Shown: positions 14,776-22,957 of the stretch, piece after piece | How the letters are laid out: each line of letters begins with the position of its first letter | Numbering within the stretch: position 1 is the stretch's first letter | Origin: UBA1573 sp016794285 | Lineage (GTDB): Bacteria > Pseudomonadota > Alphaproteobacteria > Micavibrionales > Micavibrionaceae | Assembly: GCA_016794285.1 (NCBI GenBank) | Contig: JAEUKO010000016.1 | Coordinates: 1-30,843 of the forward strand | Reading direction: 5' to 3' | Length of the DNA stretch: 30,843 bases | The notes under the pieces: model-generated | The model's input: only the letters and a program-made list of their open reading frames with translations | Databases searched by the model: none | What the model was told of the DNA's origin: nothing | Made by a program: the position numbers and the translations under genes

Positions 14776-15996
14776 ATGTCGTTAACACCCTCTTCTACCG
14801 CTGAAAACCCTCGCAAACGGGTTCTGGTTCTTATCGGAACCCGCCCTGAAGCCATTAAAATGGCTCCAGTTATCAAGGCGTTGCACCGTCAAGGTGAAAC
14901 CGAAGTCGTGGTTTGCGCGACCGGACAGCATACGGATATGGTTTTCCCGCTTCTTGATTGGTTTGGCATCTCCCGCGACTTCACGCTTGACGTGATGAGC
15001 CACCAACAGCCTCTTTCCCATCTTGCGGGCCGCCTGCTTTCTGGTCTCCATGACGTGATCGAAGAAGTTAACCCCGATGTGGTCATGGCTCAAGGCGATA
15101 CAACCTCAGCTTTTATTGGCTGCTTGGCGGCCTATTACAGTTACGATCACTTCTGGAAAAACCAGCTCCGCAGCACTCCCATTGAAATTGCCCATGTCGA
15201 AGCCGGATTACGGACTGGGAATAACTATTCCCCCTATCCAGAAGAAATCAACCGCCGCTTGATGGGCCACATGGCGCATTGGAACTTTGCTCCTACGCTG
15301 GAATCTGCAGCGGCTCTCCACCGCGAAGGGATTAAGACCAACGTCTTTGTGACGGGAAACACGGTCATTGATGCCTTGTTTGAAACCCGCGATCTGGTCG
15401 CCAAAAGCGGCATTGATCCTGTCCCGTTTATTCCTCAAGGCGAGAAAATCATTCTGGTTACCAGTCACCGCCGCGAGAACTATGGCGAGGGTCTCAAAGA
15501 AATCTGCGCTGCGATTAAGGCCTTGGCCCTTCGTTATGCCGATCAGAATTACCATTTTGTGTATCCAGTTCACCTGAACCAGCACGTTCAAAAACCAGTT
15601 CATGAACTTTTGGGCGGCCTTTCTAATGTGCATCTCATTGCCCCGCAAGGCTATCCAGAATTTGTAGCTCTCATGGCCCGCAGCCACCTGATCTTGACCG
15701 ATTCCGGCGGGGTACAGGAAGAAGGCCCGTCTTTGGCCAAGCCTGTTCTTGTCATGCGCGACAATACCGAACGCCCCGAGGCAATTACGGCGGGAACAGC
15801 TCGTCTGGTTGGCCCTCGAACAAATAGCATCATCGCCGAGACCTGCTCTTTGCTGGATAACCCTCTTCTTTACAACCGCATGGCCCATACGGCCAACCCC
15901 TACGGGGACGGCAAAGCGAGTACGCGCATTGTAAATCTTTTGCGCGGCGGCAAGGCCGATGACAACACATTCATCTATAACCCTGACCCATCCTAA
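14776..15996 (+). CDS. wecB: UDP-N-acetylglucosamine 2-epimerase (non-hydrolysing)
   Basis: This 406-residue cytosolic enzyme interconverts UDP-GlcNAc and UDP-ManNAc. All family motifs are present in order: GTRPEAIKMAPVIKAL near residue 16, TGQHTDMV, QGDTTSAF, HVEAGLRTG, PEEINRRL, VTGNTVIDAL, SHRRENYGEG around 230, DSGGVQEEGPSL, and RDNTERPEAITAGT. It is slightly longer than E. coli WecB because of a 12-residue N-terminal extension and an insert after AAYYSYD. No strong ribosome-binding site precedes the ATG. Followed 29 bases later by a TagA/WecG-type transferase, it most likely supplies that enzyme's ManNAc donor for a surface polysaccharide. Confidence 0.96.
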   Translation: MSLTPSSTAENPRKRVLVLIGTRPEAIKMAPVIKALHRQGETEVVVCATGQHTDMVFPLLDWFGISRDFTLDVMSHQQPLSHLAGRLLSGLHDVIEEVNPDVVMAQGDTTSAFIGCLAAYYSYDHFWKNQLRSTPIEIAHVEAGLRTGNNYSPYPEEINRRLMGHMAHWNFAPTLESAAALHREGIKTNVFVTGNTVIDALFETRDLVAKSGIDPVPFIPQGEKIILVTSHRRENYGEGLKEICAAIKALALRYADQNYHFVYPVHLNQHVQKPVHELLGGLSNVHLIAPQGYPEFVALMARSHLILTDSGGVQEEGPSLAKPVLVMRDNTERPEAITAGTARLVGPRTNSIIAETCSLLDNPLLYNRMAHTANPYGDGKASTRIVNLLRGGKADDNTFIYNPDPS

Positions 15997-16025
15997 TATA
16001 GATACAAAGAAAGCTCTCTCCCGCC

Positions 16026-16823
16026 ATGTCCACCATGATTGACCCATCTGCCTATCTGCAAAACCCCACCAAGCGTTTTACTTTTCTCGGGGCTCCGATG
16101 GATGGACTCACCATGAGCGAAACCTTGGCGATTGCCGAACACTGTATGAAAACGCGCACACGGCTTCAACACGTTGTCGTCAATGTTGCCAAGCTCGTAA
16201 ATATGCAATCCGATAAAGCCTTATGCGAAGACGTGAGCGGCAGCGACCTGATTAACATTGATGGCATGGGTGTTGTTTGGGGAGCGCGTCTATGTGGCCA
16301 TACTGTCCCCGAACGGGTCAGCGGCGTTGACATCATGGAACATCTTTTGAAACTCTGCGCCGAGAAAGGCTATCGCCCCTATTTCTTTGGAGCAAAACAA
16401 GAAGTTCTGGAACAGGCCGTCCGCAATATTCAAGCCCAATATCCAACCATTGTGATTGCGGGCTATCGCAACGGCTATTTCAAACCCGAAGAAGAAGCCG
16501 AACTTATTCAAAACATTGCCGCTGCCAAAGCCGATTGCTTGTTTATTGCCATTTCCAGCCCCACCAAAGAACGCCTACTCGCTCAATATAAGGACACCAT
16601 CAATGTTCCCTTTTTGATGGGCGTTGGAGGATCTATTGACATCAAAGCTGGTCTCACCAAACGCGCCCCGCTCTGGATGCAGAAATTCGGGCTCGAATGG
16701 CTTTACCGTATTTTGCAGGAACCTCGACGAATGTTCATGCGCTATTGGACCACCAACCGAAAATATGCTGGTCTGCTTTGGAAAGAATGGTGCCGGTTCA
16801 AAGGCTGCGCAAAAACCGTATAA
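16026..16823 (+). CDS. WecG/TagA/CpsF-family glycosyltransferase
   Basis: This 265-residue GT26-family enzyme transfers an N-acetylmannosamine-type sugar to a lipid-linked acceptor at the inner face of the membrane. Landmarks are VVVNVAKLVNM at 50-60, the donor-site block NIDGMGVVWGARL at 77-89, PERVSGVDIMEHL at 95-107, FFGAKQEV, the GYRNGYF loop, the block MGVGGSIDIKAGL, and the C-terminal RAPLWMQKFGLEWLYRILQE. The usual GSPKQE motif is replaced by SSPTKE. An alternative ATG three codons in (16035) is possible. The pairing with wecB suggests UDP-ManNAc as donor, but this is inference. The stop overlaps the next convergent gene by 26 bases. Confidence 0.93.
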   Translation: MSTMIDPSAYLQNPTKRFTFLGAPMDGLTMSETLAIAEHCMKTRTRLQHVVVNVAKLVNMQSDKALCEDVSGSDLINIDGMGVVWGARLCGHTVPERVSGVDIMEHLLKLCAEKGYRPYFFGAKQEVLEQAVRNIQAQYPTIVIAGYRNGYFKPEEEAELIQNIAAAKADCLFIAISSPTKERLLAQYKDTINVPFLMGVGGSIDIKAGLTKRAPLWMQKFGLEWLYRILQEPRRMFMRYWTTNRKYAGLLWKEWCRFKGCAKTV

Positions 16824-17559
16824 TCGTATCCGCCCATCTATCTTGATCCTGAACACTCAAGAGCTTTTTGACGTTTATTTCGAGGGCCACCCCAGCGGTC
16901 CCGTTCTTTTGCTGGTGCATTTCGATGGAACCTGATTTAAGTTTCTTCAGATCATACGGATAGTTATGCGCGAAAGAATAATCCGTTTCCGTTTTCAAAA
17001 AAACATCCAGCTTTTCAAGCAAAGGACTTTCCCGCGTGTAAAGTATCCCAACATCCACCTCGGTAAAAGGTGCATCCTCTTTCGCCATCGCTTTTTGGGC
17101 AACCTCCGGTGTGTAGGAATGTATGGTTAGAAGAGAAACTCCCTTCCCGTCCGCATTCAAGCTCTGCGCAATGCGTTTTTCCACCTGATGATGAAACGGC
17201 CAGTAATAAAGATCCAAACGCCGTTGTTTTTCGGCCTCGGAGAGTCCCCTATTCCTCGGCACATCCACCCCGTGCTGCGTCTCACAAAATAACTGGGGAT
17301 GGTCGGTGGAACGATTCAGATCAACCAGAATACGCGATTGCCGGCCCATGATAGCGGGCAATCCCAATTCTTTGGCGGCACGAAATAGAATCCTTCGTAC
17401 GCCCTTATCCCCTCTAAAATTAGGGTCACGACGGAAAACAAGAGGATCAACACCCATTCTGTCATAGGATTCAGGGATCCCAAACCCTGCGTGTTCTCCC
17501 AGCAAAATCAGGGAAGAGCGGGATTGTGGGTTTAGCTCAATAAAACTTTTTGACATCAT
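16798..17559 (-). CDS. N-formylglutamate amidohydrolase family protein
   Basis: This 253-residue metal-dependent amidohydrolase belongs to the FGase family (HutG-type fold). It shows LILLGEHAGFGIPE at residues 17-30, a typical metal-site segment with GEHAG, then SRILVDLNRSTDHPQLF at 75-91, a helical centre, and LLTIHSYTP with a further conserved histidine. The family hydrolyses N-formylglutamate or related amides; no other histidine-degradation gene is present here, so the true substrate is open. The start ATG at 17559 has AAGGA eight bases upstream; a second ATG follows at once. Its 3' end overlaps the convergent glycosyltransferase gene by 26 bases. It shares strand and proximity with the glutamate-cysteine-ligase-like gene upstream. 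Confidence 0.87.
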   Translation of the reverse strand: MMSKSFIELNPQSRSSLILLGEHAGFGIPESYDRMGVDPLVFRRDPNFRGDKGVRRILFRAAKELGLPAIMGRQSRILVDLNRSTDHPQLFCETQHGVDVPRNRGLSEAEKQRRLDLYYWPFHHQVEKRIAQSLNADGKGVSLLTIHSYTPEVAQKAMAKEDAPFTEVDVGILYTRESPLLEKLDVFLKTETDYSFAHNYPYDLKKLKSGSIEMHQQKNGTAGVALEINVKKLLSVQDQDRWADTIIRFLRSL

Positions 17560-17596
17560 TTATATCATCCTTAAGCTACCTCTAAAAAAAACCTTT

Positions 17597-17737
17597 TGTC
17601 ATCCCGTTGGCGCGTCCCGCAGGGACGCTGGCACGAACGGGATCCACAAGGACAATGGCAAAGCCATTGACATTACCGGATTCCGGATGTGCAAACTTTT
17701 CAGGACTGAAGTCCTAAAAAATGCCTCCGGAATGACG
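17597..17737 (+). repeat. Intergenic palindromic element, copy R2
   Basis: The element opens TGTCATCCCGTTGGCGCGTC and closes CTCCGGAATGACG. Internal hairpins include GCGTCCC-GCA-GGGACGC, CAATGGC-AAA-GCCATTG and AGGACT-GAAGTCCT. The first half (GTCATCCCG to GGGATCC) is nearly identical to R3. The middle hairpins differ from all other copies, showing that modules can be exchanged while the ends stay. It lies between the FGase-family gene and the ligase-like gene, filling most of the 199-base gap. Confidence 0.8.
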
Positions 17738-17758
17738 GGGGGTCTTTAGAATTAATCT

Positions 17759-19093
17759 TTAATTAGAAATTAGGTGCAAAGCCTCCACAAGTTGTTGATC
17801 GTCCATAGAGCGATAACAATTCGTCAAGGGAACAAAATCAGGTGACAGAAACGGCTCAATCGCAAGGGCCGCAGGACTTCCCTCTTCGAAAGTTTCTTGA
17901 ACCAATTCCTTTATGGCGCAGAGGAAATCCCGCATAGTCCCTAGCCCAAAGCTCATCTTATCCAGATTGCCTATATTTTCAACAGCACGCGCACGGTTTT
18001 GTGAAAGGAGAGCGTAATCTTCTATAAAAGAGCCCTTGAATCCAAAATCTTTTAGAATTTTCTCTAGCGCGAGAGCAGAACGCTCCGTCCCAATCACTCC
18101 ACCGAGTAAGGCTGTAGCCGCTACCATCTGGGCCGGACCTGAATCTGGTGTGCGAAATTCCAAACGCCGTCCTCCCTCTGGCAAGGGTTTGAATTTAATG
18201 TCGGGATATAAAAAACTCTCGGCAAGAGCGAAATTTCTCTCGGTCTGCAACCCTTCACTGGCCAAGCTGTTAAAAGTTTTGCTCAAATGTCCTGCGCCAG
18301 CAGTGCCCAGCTTCATATGTCCTTCCCGATCATAATAATACAGCATGGGGGCGTTACAAATTTCCTCTATGTGCCTCCGTATCAAATCGTCTCCATCTGT
18401 TGCCGCTTGCAGATAGGCCGGAAGACCGGATTCATGGGTGGGATAGGCTCTATAAAAAACACTGCGAATATGCTCGGAATAAGTTTGTTCATCGGCGCGT
18501 CCTGTGTCAGAGGCGAACAAGGCAATCAGCACAGGAGAAAGAGCATGACCAAGGTAAAGCGTGCGGTATAAATCTTGGGGGTTAGAGTACGTCAAGCTAA
18601 CCTGTACGCTGGCGGTCAAAAACCCAACCTTCAAAGCATCCAGAGGAAGTCCTGTTCGCACAGCCTCAACCATATCAACAACTCTCTCGCGGCCGATCAT
18701 TTTTTCTTCGGCCTCAAGCAAAGTTGTAAAAGGCGGAACCGAAGAAGGAAGAACTGACAAGCCTCTCTCTGCCGCAACTTCATTGATCCGTCTTTCCGCA
18801 TGACTGGCTTTGACAATCAGGCCGTCCAAATCTGTTAGATCATGAGGGCTGGAAGCGTATTCGATCACCCCTGCCGCTTCGGTATGTATAGGAAACCCAT
18901 CGTCCTCAGATAATCTCTGATGTAACTGTGTAATCTCTTCCCTGCCGGCGTACGTCCCGCCCTCTTGAAAGACGATGATATATTCGCCCTCCACTCCAAT
19001 ACTGCGCCGAGGGGTCCCTGCCCCTGAGAACGCCTCAACGATTTTGCCAAAATCAATATTGGCTGAATCTGATGCAATGCTTATGGTCGTCAT
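17759..19093 (-). CDS. Glutamate-cysteine ligase-like protein (GCS2 / carboxylate-amine ligase fold)
   Basis: This 444-residue protein fits the GCS2-type glutamate-cysteine ligase family, which makes gamma-glutamyl peptides with ATP. Key segments are RRSIGVEGEYIIVF near residue 30 (the metal-binding Glu-x-Glu region), the block KVGFLTASVQVSLTYSNPQD near 155, YLGHALSPVLIALFASDTG, and GGRRLEFRTPDSGPAQMVAA near 305, the counterpart of the conserved basic and acidic active-site strand. Length matches the plant/alphaproteobacterial type. First-step glutathione synthesis is the simplest role, but the divergence from textbook sequences (GVEGEY rather than GVEHEK) means another gamma-glutamyl substrate is possible. 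The ATG has AAGGA at ideal distance. Repeat copies R2 and R3 flank the gene on both sides. Confidence 0.78.
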   Translation of the reverse strand: MTTISIASDSANIDFGKIVEAFSGAGTPRRSIGVEGEYIIVFQEGGTYAGREEITQLHQRLSEDDGFPIHTEAAGVIEYASSPHDLTDLDGLIVKASHAERRINEVAAERGLSVLPSSVPPFTTLLEAEEKMIGRERVVDMVEAVRTGLPLDALKVGFLTASVQVSLTYSNPQDLYRTLYLGHALSPVLIALFASDTGRADEQTYSEHIRSVFYRAYPTHESGLPAYLQAATDGDDLIRRHIEEICNAPMLYYYDREGHMKLGTAGAGHLSKTFNSLASEGLQTERNFALAESFLYPDIKFKPLPEGGRRLEFRTPDSGPAQMVAATALLGGVIGTERSALALEKILKDFGFKGSFIEDYALLSQNRARAVENIGNLDKMSFGLGTMRDFLCAIKELVQETFEEGSPAALAIEPFLSPDFVPLTNCYRSMDDQQLVEALHLISN

Positions 19094-19133
19094 GATGTTG
19101 TTCCTTATAAAGCTAAGCCAATAACTACTTATA

Positions 19134-19261
19134 CGTCATCCCGTTGGCGCGTCCACAGGACGCTGGCACAAACGGGATCTGGATCTTGTGCAGCTTCGCT
19201 GCACGCATAACGCCAGATCCCCGATCTGCGGTCAGCTCTGCTTCCCTTGTCGGGGATGACA
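19134..19261 (+). repeat. Intergenic palindromic element, copy R3
   Basis: The element opens CGTCATCCCGTTGGCGCGTC and closes TCGGGGATGACA, a clear terminal inversion. Inside are GCGTCC-ACA-GGACGC, the perfect hairpin GTGCAGC-TTC-GCTGCAC, and CCAGATCCCCGA. It lies 40 bases upstream of the ligase-like gene, in the gap that separates that gene from uvrB. Confidence 0.8.
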
Positions 19262-19473
19262 ACTGTACAAATAATTTTGTAACCATCTATAGTTTGTTAA
19301 AATGGGAAAAAGGAATGATGGGCCTATGCCCAGAGACACCAAACGGACACTGCGCTTTGACAGGTTTCTACAACAAAAGATGTTTGGGTCAAATTCTTCA
19401 TGATAGGAATAAGGTAGATAAAACCCTCTCCTTCTGTCAAGTAAAAAATTGAGCCTGTCTTTCTTTTGCTCGT
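19262..19473. other. Intergenic remainder between R3 and uvrB, no supported gene
   Basis: This AT-richer stretch of 212 bases contains a 33-codon plus-strand frame (19302-19403) without a ribosome-binding site or recognisable sequence, and a thin T/A-rich run just beyond the uvrB stop. I see no hairpin followed by a T-run that would qualify as an intrinsic terminator, and no RNA gene I recognise. Confidence 0.5.
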
Positions 19474-21489
19474 CTACTTCACCTGCAAATCGAGTTCTTC
19501 CAAGCGTTTGATCTCATCGCGCAGACGCGCAGCTTCCTCAAATTCCAGATTGGAAGCGGCCATGCGCATTTGATCTTCCAGCTTTTTGATCTGTTTTTGA
19601 AACGCCTTAGGATTACTCAATAACTCCTGATCTTGATCCGAAAACCCTGCGGCGGCGGCCAGATCCACATGATCCCCCCGCTCATAGACACTGCTCATCA
19701 CATCATGAATGGCCCGCTTGATGCTTTCGGGGGTGATATTGTGTTCCGTGTTATAGGCTTGTTGTTTTTCGCGGCGGCGGTCTGTCTCCTCTAAAGCCAT
19801 CTTCATGCTTCCCGTTATGTTGTCAGCATAGAGAATAGCCTTGCCCTCGACGTTCCGAGCGGCTCGCCCGATGGTTTGAATGAGAGACGTTCGTGAACGA
19901 AGAAACCCTTCCTTATCCGCATCGAGAATAGCCACCAGCATACATTCAGGAATATCAAGTCCTTCGCGCAGAAGATTGATTCCAACCAGAACGTCAAAAT
20001 CTCCCAAACGTAATCCGCGCAGAATTTCGATCCTCTCGAGCGTATCCACATCCGAGTGCAAATAGCGAACCTTGACTCCATGGTCTGCCAAATACTCGGT
20101 TAAGGCCTCAGCCATTTTTTTGGTGAGAGTCGTCACCAACACCCGCCCGCCTTGCTTGCTGACGCGGTGACACTCTTGCATCAGATCATCGACTTGGTTT
20201 TGCGTGGGGCGAATTTCAACAGGCGGATCAATAAGGCCCGTAGGACGCACAACTTGTTCAGCAAATTTTCCGCCCGTTTGTTCCAACTCCCATGCCCCGG
20301 GGGTGGCCGAAACATAAATGGTCTGCGGCCGCATCCGGTTCCAGTCCTCAAATTTCAACGGGCGGTTATCCAGCGCGGAGGGCAAACGAAACCCGTAATC
20401 GGCCAAAGTCACCTTACGCGCGCGGTCCCCGTTATACATGGCGTTGAGCTGGCCGATCATCACATGACTCTCGTCTATGAATAACAAAGCATCTTTCGGC
20501 AGATATTCAAACAAAGTCGGGGGAGGTTCGCCCGCTGCGCGTCCGGTCAGGTAACGGGAATAATTTTCAATCCCCTGACACATCCCCGTTGCGGCAAGCA
20601 TCTCGAGATCAAACGTGACCCGTTGCTCCAATCGCTGCGCTTCGAGTAATTTTCCCTCAAGACGAAACTCTTCAAGCCTTGTTTTCAAATCTTTTTTAAT
20701 CTGGCCCATTGCCTGCGCAATCGTCGGGCCCGGTGTAATATAGTGGGTGTTCGCATAGACCCGCACAGCGTCCATCGTAATGAATTTTTGTCCAGTCAAG
20801 GGATCAAACTCCGTAATGGTTTCGACCTCGTCCCCGAACAGAGAAAACCGCCAGGCACGATCTTCAAAGTGAACGGGAAAAAGCTCAACCGTATCGCCGC
20901 GCACGCGGAAACTGCCCCGTTCAAAGGCAAGATCGTTGCGCTTGTATTGCAGCTCGATCAGCTTGGCAATCAGCTCTTGCCGATCCAGTATTTGCCCCTT
21001 TTTTACCTCAAAGGTCATGGCATAGTAATCTTCTTTGGACCCAATGCCATAAATGCAAGAGACCGAGGCAACAATAATCACATCTTTTCGTTCGAACAAA
21101 GACCGCGTGGCGGCGTGGCGCATCCGGTCAATCTGTTCGTTGATGGTGGATTCTTTTTCAATGTAAAGATCTGTGCGCGGGACATAGGCTTCGGGCTGAT
21201 AGTAATCATAGTAAGATACGAAATATTCCACCGCGTTTTCGGGGAAGAAAGATTTCATCTCTGCATAAAGCTGGGCGGCCAAAGTTTTATTGTGCGTGAG
21301 GATCAGCGCAGGCCGTCCCGTCGTTTCAATGACATGGGCCATGGTAAAAGTCTTGCCCGACCCTGTCACCCCCAACAACACTTGATCGGAGAGCCCTTCC
21401 TCCAGACCATTCACCAATTGACGAATGGCCGCCCTTTGGTCTCCGGCGGGTTGATACTCCGAATGAATTTTGAAAGGGGTCTCTGTCAT
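19474..21489 (-). CDS. uvrB: Excinuclease ABC subunit B
   Basis: This 671-residue helicase-like damage-verification subunit of nucleotide excision repair shows all landmarks: Walker A GVTGSGKT at 40-47, the DNA-clamping beta-hairpin YYDYYQPEAY at 93-102, VASVSCIYGIG, DESH (helicase motif II), SATPGAWELEQTGG, LLREGLDIPE, QTIGRAARN, and a C-terminal UVR domain (LEFEEAARLRDEI) that contacts UvrC. The start is uncertain: I chose the ATG at 21489 because the protein then begins like its homologues (MTETPFKIHSEY), although GGAGG is 13 bases away. An in-frame GTG at 21501 sits too close to the same GGAGG. I looked for an alphaproteobacterial LexA box (GTTC-N7-GTTC) upstream and found only one half-site. 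Confidence 0.96.
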   Translation of the reverse strand: MTETPFKIHSEYQPAGDQRAAIRQLVNGLEEGLSDQVLLGVTGSGKTFTMAHVIETTGRPALILTHNKTLAAQLYAEMKSFFPENAVEYFVSYYDYYQPEAYVPRTDLYIEKESTINEQIDRMRHAATRSLFERKDVIIVASVSCIYGIGSKEDYYAMTFEVKKGQILDRQELIAKLIELQYKRNDLAFERGSFRVRGDTVELFPVHFEDRAWRFSLFGDEVETITEFDPLTGQKFITMDAVRVYANTHYITPGPTIAQAMGQIKKDLKTRLEEFRLEGKLLEAQRLEQRVTFDLEMLAATGMCQGIENYSRYLTGRAAGEPPPTLFEYLPKDALLFIDESHVMIGQLNAMYNGDRARKVTLADYGFRLPSALDNRPLKFEDWNRMRPQTIYVSATPGAWELEQTGGKFAEQVVRPTGLIDPPVEIRPTQNQVDDLMQECHRVSKQGGRVLVTTLTKKMAEALTEYLADHGVKVRYLHSDVDTLERIEILRGLRLGDFDVLVGINLLREGLDIPECMLVAILDADKEGFLRSRTSLIQTIGRAARNVEGKAILYADNITGSMKMALEETDRRREKQQAYNTEHNITPESIKRAIHDVMSSVYERGDHVDLAAAAGFSDQDQELLSNPKAFQKQIKKLEDQMRMAASNLEFEEAARLRDEIKRLEELDLQVK

Positions 21490-21604
21490 CGCACCGCGCA
21501 CTCCTCCCCTTTAGCTATAAAACATTCACAGGAAAATGAACAGAGATGCGATCTTCTTCTTTTCCCCCAGTAGGGACAAAATCAAGCGTAAGTTTGTAAT
21601 CGCA

Positions 21605-22234
21605 TTATGGCGTATCAAGAAACTTCTTCAGTGGTAATAAAAATTTGGGCTCACTATTATGAAGTCTAAACATATAGAGTATCGTAGATACAGTTATCAT
21701 TACATAGCAAATTACACCAACCTTCCAAAACCTATGCTCGACCCAATACTCATAAAATAACTCTATGGTACAGGTTGCTATTAAGAAAATGGGAAACACT
21801 GAAGTATAAAGAAAGTGTAGCCAATTAGAAAATAAAGGGTATTTACGCAGGTACGATACACCCTCTCTAGTGTAAGCAAGGCTGGCAGGAGGATAATAAG
21901 TTTTTATCTCTTTCTCAAGAGCATGGAGATAATCGTATTGCCTTTCAATAGTGACATTAATTTGGAAATACTTGATCCCCCACCCCATGAGCATAAACCA
22001 GAGCAAGAGTGATAAGAACCCATCAAAATCTTTCAAGGAAATGCCAATCTGCTTAGTCACATAGGCATCTAAAAGTTCTGTAGCCTCGCTAAAAAACTGC
22101 ATAACAAAAAGGCACAAAATACAGAGAAGGCCAAAAAACAGGCTGTCTCTGCATTTTCTCGCGTCGTGGTGCAAATCGTATGTATCTTTGTAATGTGAAC
22201 ACAAAAAACTAAACTTCACCGATTCGTCAATCAT
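21605..22234 (-). CDS. Four-helix membrane protein paired with a TIR-like gene (putative effector)
   Basis: I cannot assign this 209-residue protein to a named family. Hydrophobic segments lie at about 31-48, 71-90, 139-160 and 170-189. A charged N-terminal part (residues 1-30, HYKDTYDLHHDARKCRD) precedes helix 1. A roughly 50-residue loop between helices 2 and 3 holds an amphipathic helix (IERQYDYLHALEKEI). N- and C-termini and this central loop are predicted on the cytosolic side. The arrangement recalls SLATT-type and other small membrane effectors of bacterial defence systems, but the similarity is architectural only. It starts three bases after the TIR-like gene's stop, with a weak ribosome-binding site, so translation is probably coupled. 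GC is low (about 30% in the 60 bases from 21661, against about 50% in prfC). Confidence 0.78.
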   Translation of the reverse strand: MIDESVKFSFLCSHYKDTYDLHHDARKCRDSLFFGLLCILCLFVMQFFSEATELLDAYVTKQIGISLKDFDGFLSLLLWFMLMGWGIKYFQINVTIERQYDYLHALEKEIKTYYPPASLAYTREGVSYLRKYPLFSNWLHFLYTSVFPIFLIATCTIELFYEYWVEHRFWKVGVICYVMITVSTILYMFRLHNSEPKFLLPLKKFLDTP

Positions 22235-22237
22235 ATA

Positions 22238-22681
22238 CTAAGCAGCTTTCTTGCGAGCGTCTTTCATAGCTGAAATAATAGGATCTCGTTCAAAACTCAT
22301 CGCCCATGACGCACCAGCACCAAGTAGTTCCGAAGGGGATTCATTACTCTTATCAAGTTTAACAGCAACCAGCACGTTGCCATGCTCCTTGCTTTTTGCA
22401 ATCTCGTAATTTTGCCAATTTTTGTTCCCAATCTCTTTATAATCTTTGTGGAGCTTATTAGCTTCCTTGCCAACAATCACCAACGTATAGGTGGCTTCAT
22501 TAATTTTTCTTGATAGAGCCTGTTTAACGGCTAGAACCGATTCACTTTGAATTTCTTGCGATGAAAGGTCACTAAAGAAAAAATCAAACTCTGGGTTGGC
22601 ATCCCAAGCTTCTAGTAAGAATTTGTAACGCTTATCGTTCTCATAGTCAAAACTGACAAATACTCGCATTTTATTAGCCAT
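22238..22681 (-). CDS. TIR-like domain protein (ThsB / DUF1863 type)
   Basis: This 147-residue single-domain protein has a flavodoxin-like TIR fold of the ThsB/MTH538 (DUF1863) type. Strand A is MRVFVSFDYEND at residues 5-16. A core strand TYTLVIVGKEA lies at 64-74. The segment NWQNYEIAKSKEH at 88-100 contains E93 in the position of the conserved glutamate before the helix, and is followed by strand GNVLVAVKLD. In Thoeris defence, such proteins sense phage and make NAD-derived signals (established for ThsB); here that role is inferred. No ThsA (SIR2/SLOG) is adjacent; the only partner is a membrane protein three bases downstream. AGGAG precedes the ATG by eight bases. Base composition (about 37% GC in the 60 bases from 22501) differs from the surroundings, suggesting transfer. 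Confidence 0.82.
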   Translation of the reverse strand: MANKMRVFVSFDYENDKRYKFLLEAWDANPEFDFFFSDLSSQEIQSESVLAVKQALSRKINEATYTLVIVGKEANKLHKDYKEIGNKNWQNYEIAKSKEHGNVLVAVKLDKSNESPSELLGAGASWAMSFERDPIISAMKDARKKAA

Positions 22682-22841
22682 TTCTATTTCTCCTGTTAAC
22701 GGAAGGCACTAAACGACAGCCCCTGTCTGACCATCAGGTCATCACTAAAGCTGCACCATCTATGGTTTATTAAGCTATCGATCATAGGCTAGCAGAAAAA
22801 TACGATTCTTCAAGAATTATCCCGGACAAGATTCTTAGCAT

Positions 22842-22850
22842 ATTATATCA
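22842..22850 (-). promoter_or_regulatory. Extended -10 promoter for the TIR-like/membrane-protein operon
   Basis: On the minus strand TGATATAAT reads as a perfect extended -10 (TGnTATAAT), which does not need a good -35; none is present. Transcription would begin near 22835, leaving a leader of about 150 bases before the TIR-like ATG at 22681. The rest of 22682-22957 holds no gene I can support. Confidence 0.45.
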
Positions 22851-22957
22851 ACTGGGAATGACACCTATGCCCGCAAGCCTCATGAAAGACGAAAGCACCA
22901 GAGCAAAAACGCTACAAATTATGGAAAATAGTATCTCAGGCCACGAAAGAAGAAAAT

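Noticed and set aside
15208..16047. 279-codon minus-strand open frame
   Set aside because: It is antisense to wecB, which has every family motif.
21515..21540. Possible LexA (SOS) box upstream of uvrB
   Set aside because: Only one GTTC half-site is present; the second half reads TGTG instead of GTTC.
20743..21573. 276-codon plus-strand open frame
   Set aside because: It is mostly antisense to uvrB; composition is that of a complement of a coding strand.
19281..22774. Similar 20-mers ACCATCTATAGTTTGTTAA (near 19281) and ACCATCTATGGTTTATTAA (near 22758) as possible att-like repeats
   Set aside because: Two mismatches in about 20 bases are expected by chance about once in a window this size, and the flanks do not match.
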